Origin: Bacteroidetes bacterium 4572_114
Lineage (GTDB): Bacteria > Bacteroidota > Bacteroidia > Bacteroidales > 4484-276
DNA length: 11,149 bases
Direction of reading: 5' to 3'
Assembly: GCA_002254335.1 (NCBI GenBank)
Contig: NIVA01000028.1
Location: 1 to 11,149, forward strand
Positions 5,977 to 11,149 of the stretch are shown piece by piece. The notes below the pieces were generated by a model. It saw nothing but the letters and a program-made list of their open reading frames with translations. It had not been told where the DNA came from and did not search any database. Each line of letters starts with the position of its first letter. Positions within the stretch are counted from its first letter, which is position 1. A program made the position numbers and the translations under genes.

Positions 5977-8301
5977 ATGGCTAAAAACCTCGTTATTGTT
6001 GAGTCTCCGGCGAAAGCCAAAACCATTGAAAGATTTTTGGGCAAGGATTTTACCGTTAAATCTAGTTTCGGCCACGTGCGTGATTTATCAAAAAAACAAC
6101 TTGGTGTTGATGTTGATAAAGGGTTCAAACCCAATTATATCATATCAGAAGACAAGAAGAAAGTGATTGCTGAACTGAAAAAGTTGGCAAAGGATGCTGA
6201 GATGGTCTGGCTTGCAACTGATGAAGACCGCGAAGGGGAAGCTATTTCATGGCATTTGTTCGAAACTTTAAAACTTGAAAAGGACAGGACGAAAAGAATA
6301 GTCTTTCATGAGATCACAAAAAAGGCCATCGACGATGCCATCAATAATTATAGAAGCATCGATTTGAATTTGGTTGATGCCCAGCAGGCCCGGCGCGTAC
6401 TCGACAGGTTGGTGGGATTTGAACTTTCACCTGTTTTGTGGCGTAAGGTAAAGCCCGCGCTTTCTGCAGGGCGGGTACAGTCGGTTGCCGTAAGGCTGAT
6501 CGTTGAGCGCGAAGATGAGGTTAAAAACTTTAAGGTTACTTCGTATTACCGCGTTACCGCCGATTTCAAAATCGAAAATAATGGAAAGGTGTCCGAATTA
6601 AAAGCCGAACTGCCCTCTCGCTTTAAAACTAAAGAAGAGGCTGTTGAATTTTTAAACACCTGTATCGGTGCAGAATTTTCGGTTAACGCGATAGAAAAAA
6701 AACCGGCTGTCAAAAAACCGGCGCCACCTTTTACTACTTCCACATTGCAACAGGAGGCAAGCCGCAAACTTGGTTATAGTGTCTCCAAAACTATGCTGGT
6801 TGCCCAACAGCTTTACGAATCCGGTAAAATAACTTACATGAGGACCGACTCGGTGAACTTGTCTGACCTGGCACTGGGAATGGCAAAAAAGGAGATCACC
6901 GACAATTTCGGTGAAGAGTACCATCAGTCCAGGAAATATTCGACCACAACCAAAGGTGCACAAGAAGCCCATGAAGCCATCAGGCCATCGTACCTTAACC
7001 AGCATGAAATATCGGGCACCTCCGACCAGAAGAGGATGTACAGCTTAATCTGGAAACGGACCATAGCCTCGCAGATGAGTAATGCCAGGATGGAAAGGAC
7101 CACGGTTAATATTGGGATATCAAAAACCAGTAAAAAATTTGTGGCCAAAGGAGAGGTCTTGATATTTGACGGGTTTCTTAAGGTTTACCTCGAATCGACC
7201 GATGAAGCCGACCAGCAGGCCAAAAGCGGAGTACTCCCACCTTTAAAGGAAGGGCAGAAACTTCCGTTGGTAAAAATGGATGCCACTGAGCGCTTTACAC
7301 AACCACCGGTTAGATATAATGAAGCCAGCTTAGTGAAAAAAATGGAAGAACTTGGCATTGGCCGCCCGTCAACTTATGCGCCAACTATCTCCACCATACA
7401 AAAACGCGAATATGTATTAAAGGAAGACCGCCCCGGAACAATAAGGGATTTTAACCTCATCACCTTGAAAGACAAGGAAATTTCCCATACGGTGAAAAAT
7501 GAAAAAACAGGCCAGGTCAAAGGCAAACTTATCCCTACTGATATTGGGAATATTGTTAATCAATTCCTTATAAAGCATTTTGTTAACATTATGGACTATA
7601 ATTTCACGGCAAAGGTGGAAAAGGAATTTGATGAAATTGCTTTGGGGCAAAAGGCGTGGAACAAGATGATTGAGGCGTTCTACAAGCCATTCCACAAAAG
7701 GGTTGAGACCACCATTGAGAAAAGTGAAAAATTTAGTGGCGAAAAACTCCTGGGCCAGGAACCGGAAAACGGCAAAAACATATTTGTAAAAATAGGGCGC
7801 TTCGGCCCGATGGTGCAAATGGGGGACACAGAGAGTGAAGAAAAACCTCGTTTTGCCGGGTTAAAAAAAGGCCAGACACTTGAGAACATCACCTTGCAGG
7901 ATGCCCTGGACCTTTTCAAATTCCCACGCTCTGTCGGAAACTATGAAGATGAAGAAATGACCGTTTCCATTGGCCGTTTCGGACCATACGTAAAGCATAA
8001 GTCAAAGTTTTATTCTTTGGCCAAAACCGATGACCCTTTAACCGTTGATGATGCCAGGGCTATTATTATTATCGAAGAAAAAAGAAAAAAAGACCGGGAA
8101 AAGGTCATTAAAAAGTTTGATGAAAATCAGGAAGTCCAGGTTTTAAAAGGAAGGTGGGGGCCGTATATCTCAATAGGCAAAAAGAACATTAAGATACCAA
8201 AAGGTACCGAACCGGAAAAACTAAGCCTGGAAGATTGCCTTAAAATTGCTGAAGAAGCAGATAAAAAACCTACAAAAGCAAGAAGGGCAAAAAAGAAATA
8301 A
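5977..8301 (+). CDS. topA: DNA topoisomerase I (type IA)
   Basis: A 774-residue type IA topoisomerase that relaxes negative supercoils by cutting one strand through a 5'-phosphotyrosine link and passing the other strand. The TOPRIM domain begins at once (NLVIVESPAKA, with E9) and carries the Mg-binding DED in LATDEDREGEA (D82-D84). The QARRVLDRLVGFELSP and SAGRVQSVAVRLI blocks of the central domain follow. The catalytic tyrosine is Tyr287 in ITYMRTDSVNLS, and GIGRPSTYAPTI lies further on. The C-terminus has no Cys4 zinc ribbons. It carries three glycine-aromatic repeats instead, GRFGPMV (from 607), GRFGPYV (666) and GRWGPYI (725), then a Lys/Arg-rich tail. GGAG at 5967-5970 sits 6 bp before the ATG. 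The following gene starts 5 bp after the stop and is probably co-transcribed. Confidence 0.98.
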   Translation: MAKNLVIVESPAKAKTIERFLGKDFTVKSSFGHVRDLSKKQLGVDVDKGFKPNYIISEDKKKVIAELKKLAKDAEMVWLATDEDREGEAISWHLFETLKLEKDRTKRIVFHEITKKAIDDAINNYRSIDLNLVDAQQARRVLDRLVGFELSPVLWRKVKPALSAGRVQSVAVRLIVEREDEVKNFKVTSYYRVTADFKIENNGKVSELKAELPSRFKTKEEAVEFLNTCIGAEFSVNAIEKKPAVKKPAPPFTTSTLQQEASRKLGYSVSKTMLVAQQLYESGKITYMRTDSVNLSDLALGMAKKEITDNFGEEYHQSRKYSTTTKGAQEAHEAIRPSYLNQHEISGTSDQKRMYSLIWKRTIASQMSNARMERTTVNIGISKTSKKFVAKGEVLIFDGFLKVYLESTDEADQQAKSGVLPPLKEGQKLPLVKMDATERFTQPPVRYNEASLVKKMEELGIGRPSTYAPTISTIQKREYVLKEDRPGTIRDFNLITLKDKEISHTVKNEKTGQVKGKLIPTDIGNIVNQFLIKHFVNIMDYNFTAKVEKEFDEIALGQKAWNKMIEAFYKPFHKRVETTIEKSEKFSGEKLLGQEPENGKNIFVKIGRFGPMVQMGDTESEEKPRFAGLKKGQTLENITLQDALDLFKFPRSVGNYEDEEMTVSIGRFGPYVKHKSKFYSLAKTDDPLTVDDARAIIIIEEKRKKDREKVIKKFDENQEVQVLKGRWGPYISIGKKNIKIPKGTEPEKLSLEDCLKIAEEADKKPTKARRAKKK

Positions 8302-8306
8302 TTTAA

Positions 8307-9482
8307 ATGGAAATCGCTCTATATCTCGAACCGGCAAATCCGACAAAATTCCATTTTAGCAAATCGGAAAATGACCCACGTTTTGGTGACGGGATTAAAA
8401 TATTTTCAGAGAATGATAATGAGGATATCCTTCGTGGATTTGATGTCGCAATCCTGGGGGCCCACGAAGATCGCCTGGCAATAAACAACACCGGATGTGC
8501 CCATGCAGCAGGACAAATCAGGGGACACCTGTACCGGCTTTATAAAAACAGTGCCAACATCAGGATAATCGACCTTGGTGATATCAGGCAGGGCAACGGA
8601 GTTAACGACACATATTTTGCGTTAAAAGAGGTTTTGGTTGTGTTGCTCAGGGCAGAGGTATTACCGATAATTATCGGGGGCAGCCACGACTTGGCCTATG
8701 CCATGTACCTCGCCTACGAATCCATAGGGAAAATAATTAATATGGCCACAGTGGATTCCAGGTTCGACCTGGCAAAAACTGATGAAGAATTACATTCGCG
8801 GTCCTACCTGTCGAAAATCATTTTGCAGAAACCCAGTTTTCTGTTTAATTTCGCCAATATTGGATACCAGACCTACTTTGTTAATCCAGGTGCCATAAAG
8901 CTAATGAGCAACCTGTTTTTTGATGTACACCGGCTTGGCAATGTCCGTGGACATATTGAAGAGGCCGAACCTGTCCTCAGAAATGCGGATACAGTTAGTT
9001 TCGACATTGGCTCGGTAAGACAGGCCGATGCCCCTGGCAACGGAAACGCCTCGCCCAATGGTTTTTATGGCGAAGAAGCATGTCAATTGATGCGCTATGC
9101 TGGCCTTAGCGAAAAAGTAAGCTCGGTCGGGTTGTTTGAGGTAAACCCCGGACATGACCAGCGCGGACAAACTGCACACCTTTCAGCACAAATGCTTTGG
9201 TATTTCCTGGATGGGTTCAGTCAACGTAGCAACGACTTTCCCGATGAAAAAAATGGGCAATACATAAAATATTATGTCGATATGGAGGGGCACAAGGAAG
9301 ATATTGTTTTTTACAAAAGCAAGTCAACCGACCGTTGGTGGATGGAAATACCCGTGAGTGAAGAAAAGCGCTCGAAATACCGCCGGCATTTGATGGTCCC
9401 CTGTTCATACCTGGATTACCAAACCGCCTGCAACAACGAAATTCCCGACAGGTGGTGGCAGGCATACCAGAAGTTGATGTGA
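8307..9482 (+). CDS. Arginase/formimidoylglutamase-family protein with a degenerate metal site
   Basis: A 391-residue protein with the arginase (ureohydrolase) fold. Its signature blocks are IIGGSHDLAYA (His127), ATVDSRFDL (D150, D154) and VSFDIGSVRQADAPG (D233), followed by a conserved C-terminal region with GLSEKV, NPGHDQRGQTAHL and MLWYFLDGF. Classical arginases bind two Mn ions through GGDHS/GGGHS, DAHxD and DxD. Here the middle histidine is Arg152 and the second aspartate of DxD is Gly235, so only part of the binuclear site remains. Bacteroidota homologues are usually labelled formimidoylglutamase (HutG), but no other histidine-degradation gene is nearby and ordinary hydrolysis is doubtful. 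The ATG is 5 bp after the topA stop, pointing to co-transcription. Fold assignment is strong; substrate and activity are unknown. Confidence 0.88.
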   Translation: MEIALYLEPANPTKFHFSKSENDPRFGDGIKIFSENDNEDILRGFDVAILGAHEDRLAINNTGCAHAAGQIRGHLYRLYKNSANIRIIDLGDIRQGNGVNDTYFALKEVLVVLLRAEVLPIIIGGSHDLAYAMYLAYESIGKIINMATVDSRFDLAKTDEELHSRSYLSKIILQKPSFLFNFANIGYQTYFVNPGAIKLMSNLFFDVHRLGNVRGHIEEAEPVLRNADTVSFDIGSVRQADAPGNGNASPNGFYGEEACQLMRYAGLSEKVSSVGLFEVNPGHDQRGQTAHLSAQMLWYFLDGFSQRSNDFPDEKNGQYIKYYVDMEGHKEDIVFYKSKSTDRWWMEIPVSEEKRSKYRRHLMVPCSYLDYQTACNNEIPDRWWQAYQKLM

Positions 9483-9508
9483 TGGGGGAATGGGGCGATT
9501 TGGCGATG

Positions 9509-9534
9509 TAGAGACGCACGGTCTTGCGTCTCTA
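9509..9534. repeat. REP-like palindrome (TAGAGACGCA arms)
   Basis: Perfect 10-bp arms TAGAGACGCA (9509-9518) and TGCGTCTCTA (9525-9534) enclose a 6-base loop. It lies 26 bp after the stop of the arginase-family gene. It has no T-tract on either strand, so it is not a standard intrinsic terminator. From memory, elements with GTAGAGACGC arms are scattered between genes in various Bacteroidota and cyanobacterial genomes. I read it as a copy of a dispersed extragenic palindrome, which may still end or stabilise the upstream transcript. Confidence 0.75.
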
Positions 9535-9720
9535 TGCGAATAGGCAAATGAATAGGAATAGGGAAAATATCGGAATGACAAAAAATCACAAAAAATGACC
9601 ATCAATTGAATAGTAGATGAAACACCCATGATAGGAATTTTAACACACGGGGCATGATTAAGTCGTTTCATTTTTTTCTCATATGACCCTATATGCCTTT
9701 TATGGTTAAATTTTAAACAT

Positions 9721-10785
9721 ATGAAAATAGCATCCCTCGTTTCAGGTGGGGTTGATAGTTCGGTAACCGTGCATTTGCTGAAAGAGCAAGGTTACGACCC
9801 CCATATCTTTTACATAAAAATCGGCTTGGAAGATGACCCCGCCTGGGTTGAATGTCCTTCGGCGGAAGATATTGAAATCACCACATTTATTGCCAAAAAA
9901 TATGGATGTAAATTTGATGTCATTTCTTTGCAGGAGGAATACTGGGACAGGGTCATAAGTTATACCATCGACTCGGTGAAAAAAGGTGCCACACCAAATC
10001 CCGATGTCATGTGCAACAAAATGATCAAGTTTGGGGCTTTCGAGGAAAAATACGGAAAAGATTTCGACCTGATCTCAACCGGGCATTATGCCACATCAGT
10101 TGAGAAAAACGATATAAAATACTTGGGCACGGCCAAAGACAGCTTCAAAGACCAAACCTATTTCTTAGGACAAATTTCGCAAAAACAGCTTGATAAACTT
10201 ATTTTTCCTATCGGGGGGATGCATAAAAAAGAGGTGCGTGAAGTGGCGGCCAATATCAAATTACCTTCGGCAGGGAGAAAAGACAGCCAGGGGATCTGCT
10301 TTCTCGGAAAGATAAATTACAACGATTTTATTAGAAGATATGTCGGCCAGAAAACCGGAAGGATCATTGAATTTGAAACCGGGAAAACCTTAGGGAAACA
10401 CCAGGGGGTTTGGTTTCATACCATCGGCCAGCGAAAGGGTTTGGGGTTGAGCCAGGGGCCATGGTTTGTGGTGGACAAAGATCTTGACAGTAATATCGTT
10501 TTCGTTTCAAACGGTTACGACCCGGTTGCCCAATACAAAGACATTATCAACCTTTCCCATTTTCACTTTATCAACCAGCAGCCCGACAGGGACTATTCCA
10601 TAAAACAGGAAGTAAAATTTAAGATCCGGCACCAGCCCGAATTTAACAATGGGTTTTTAGTTAACGATGGCGATCAATTTGCCATTCATTCCGATAAACC
10701 AATTTCAGGGGTTGCCCCCGGGCAATTTGGGGTGGTTTATCTGCCCGATGGTTCCATTTGCCTGGGCAGTGGTGTAATTTCCTGA
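9721..10785 (+). CDS. mnmA: tRNA-specific 2-thiouridylase MnmA
   Basis: A 354-residue cytoplasmic enzyme that makes the 2-thiouridine at wobble position 34 of Lys, Glu and Gln tRNAs, using ATP to adenylate the base and a persulfide relayed from a cysteine desulfurase. The PP-loop SGGVDSS (8-14) that binds ATP lies at the very start. The catalytic pair is visible: Cys98 in PNPDVMCNKMIKFG and Cys193 in DSQGICFLG. STGHYA and KDQTYFLGQI, typical of the family, lie between them. The central and C-terminal tRNA-binding beta domains contain HTIGQRKGLGLS and the closing GVAPGQFGVVY. Length is close to E. coli MnmA (368). The start places the PP-loop where it is expected; the leader is AT-rich without a Shine-Dalgarno sequence. 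It stands alone, with no partner sulfur-relay gene beside it. No convincing promoter was seen. Confidence 0.97.
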   Translation: MKIASLVSGGVDSSVTVHLLKEQGYDPHIFYIKIGLEDDPAWVECPSAEDIEITTFIAKKYGCKFDVISLQEEYWDRVISYTIDSVKKGATPNPDVMCNKMIKFGAFEEKYGKDFDLISTGHYATSVEKNDIKYLGTAKDSFKDQTYFLGQISQKQLDKLIFPIGGMHKKEVREVAANIKLPSAGRKDSQGICFLGKINYNDFIRRYVGQKTGRIIEFETGKTLGKHQGVWFHTIGQRKGLGLSQGPWFVVDKDLDSNIVFVSNGYDPVAQYKDIINLSHFHFINQQPDRDYSIKQEVKFKIRHQPEFNNGFLVNDGDQFAIHSDKPISGVAPGQFGVVYLPDGSICLGSGVIS

Positions 10786-10804
10786 TTGGGTTTGATAGAG
10801 AAGG

Positions 10805-10903
10805 TTAACCACTAAGGCACGTAGAGCACTAAGATTTGTTTTGTATATGTAATTATCATTTTCTTCTAAGTGTTCCTAAGTGGCCTAAGTGTTTAAGTGG
10901 TAA
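10805..10903. repeat. Imperfect inverted element made of CACTAAG-type heptamers
   Basis: After mnmA the left arm (10805-10833) carries two CACTAAG words (10810-10816 and 10827-10833). The right arm (10866-10903) carries the complementary word CTAAGTG three times plus a degenerate TTAAGTG, spaced 8-10 bp apart. The outer ends TTAACCAC and GTGGTAAA also pair in part. The 32-bp loop is AT-rich. The element fills most of the gap before the lipoprotein gene. Similar 'ACCACTAAGGCACTAAG' sequences recur between genes in many bacterial genomes as I remember them; no function is established that I know of. Confidence 0.7.
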
Positions 10904-10973
10904 AAAAATAAGTGAACAATCGTAATTGATATAGACGGTAAATGGTAAAGAAAGAAAGAAAAAACGAAATAAG

Positions 10974-11149
10974 ATGTCTGATGTGAGATGTTTGAACTTT
11001 GATATAATCCAAAGGGGATTGAAGATTTCCTTTCTTTTGCTTTTTGCATCTCTTTTATCTTGCGGAGAAGAACAAATTGATCCTCCCGGAAACCCTGCTG
11101 ACAAGCAACACATCGGCACTTGGTCGGGGACTACCAACGAAGGGTTGCC
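10974..11149 (+). CDS. Putative lipoprotein, N-terminal part (gene runs off the right edge)
   Basis: The frame from the ATG at 10974 stays open to the window end (58 codons). It encodes a lipoprotein signal peptide: Lys17, a hydrophobic stretch and the lipobox SLLSC with the lipidated residue at Cys30. The sequence after it, GEEQIDPPGNP, is acidic, then Pro/Gly-rich, as in Bacteroidota lipoproteins exported to the cell surface (inference). The first folded segment begins with IGTWSGTTNEG, which resembles the opening strand of lipocalin-like or similar beta-barrel domains; this is a weak hint only. The start is uncertain: an in-frame TTG (codon 16) would give the more compact signal MKISFLLLFASLLSC, but the purine-rich AAAGGGG before it is only about 1 bp away. 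No family can be named from this fragment. Confidence 0.72.
   Translation, partial: MSDVRCLNFDIIQRGLKISFLLLFASLLSCGEEQIDPPGNPADKQHIGTWSGTTNEGL

Noticed and set aside
6652..7818. Antisense open frames of 117 and 133 codons inside topA
   Set aside because: They lie opposite a clearly conserved topoisomerase frame, have no recognisable motifs or start signals and are expected by chance.
9535..9720. Promoter for mnmA (TGCCTTTT and TAAATTTT near the start)
   Set aside because: Neither candidate has a TTG at the required distance; one mismatches the -7 consensus at two positions and the other is too close to the ATG. Short GAATAGG and CAAAAAAT repeats in the gap look like chance simple sequence.
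10856..11137. Reverse-strand open frame of 93 codons at the right edge
   Set aside because: It reads through the CACTAAG element and opposite the lipoprotein signal peptide; composition is unconvincing, while the forward frame has a proper lipobox.
1..11149. CRISPR array, tRNA or rRNA genes, insertion sequence or phage genes
   Set aside because: No direct-repeat/spacer pattern, no tRNA-like cloverleaf, no transposase or integrase motif was seen on either strand; the 33-bp array has no spacers.

Overview
This window looks like chromosomal DNA of a member of the Bacteroidota. The evidence is the set of protein families (short Wza-type lipoprotein plus fused Wzc-type tyrosine kinase, a DNA topoisomerase I with C-terminal GRFGP-type repeats, a Bacteroidota-style arginase/formimidoylglutamase homologue) and the promoters, several of which fit TTG-N19..21-TAnnTTTG. 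Starts are mostly AT-rich with weak or no Shine-Dalgarno sequence. Order and family cannot be fixed from the sequence alone.

Left part (1-2059). A truncated AAA_14/DUF4143-type ATPase gene runs leftward off the edge. Its promoter region holds three tandem copies of a 33-bp unit with internal dyad symmetry. Next, also leftward, is a multi-pass membrane protein of the LPG-synthase transmembrane / UPF0104 (YbhN-like) family. A 315-bp non-coding stretch separates it from the next gene.

Middle (2060-5976). A small heat-shock protein gene (Hsp20, +) converges on a leftward two-gene operon encoding an outer-membrane polysaccharide export lipoprotein (Wza-like) and a polysaccharide co-polymerase/BY-kinase (Wzc-like). 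The convergent genes share a perfectly palindromic bidirectional terminator. The kinase ends in a striking alternating Tyr-Gly tail encoded by an 18-bp minisatellite. No glycosyltransferase, Wzx or Wzy gene lies beside this export pair.

Right part (5977-11149, all +). DNA topoisomerase I is followed after 5 bp by an arginase-fold protein whose metal ligands are partly replaced. Then, after a 238-bp gap carrying a REP-like palindrome, comes the tRNA 2-thiouridylase gene mnmA. After a gap holding an imperfect inverted element built from CACTAAG-type heptamers, the start of a lipoprotein gene of unknown function runs off the right edge.

Most of the window is ordinary housekeeping. The points most worth a second look are the Tyr-Gly tail of the kinase, the degenerate arginase-like protein coupled to topA, and three kinds of intergenic repeat. 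I did not find evidence for a complete new defence or mobile system.
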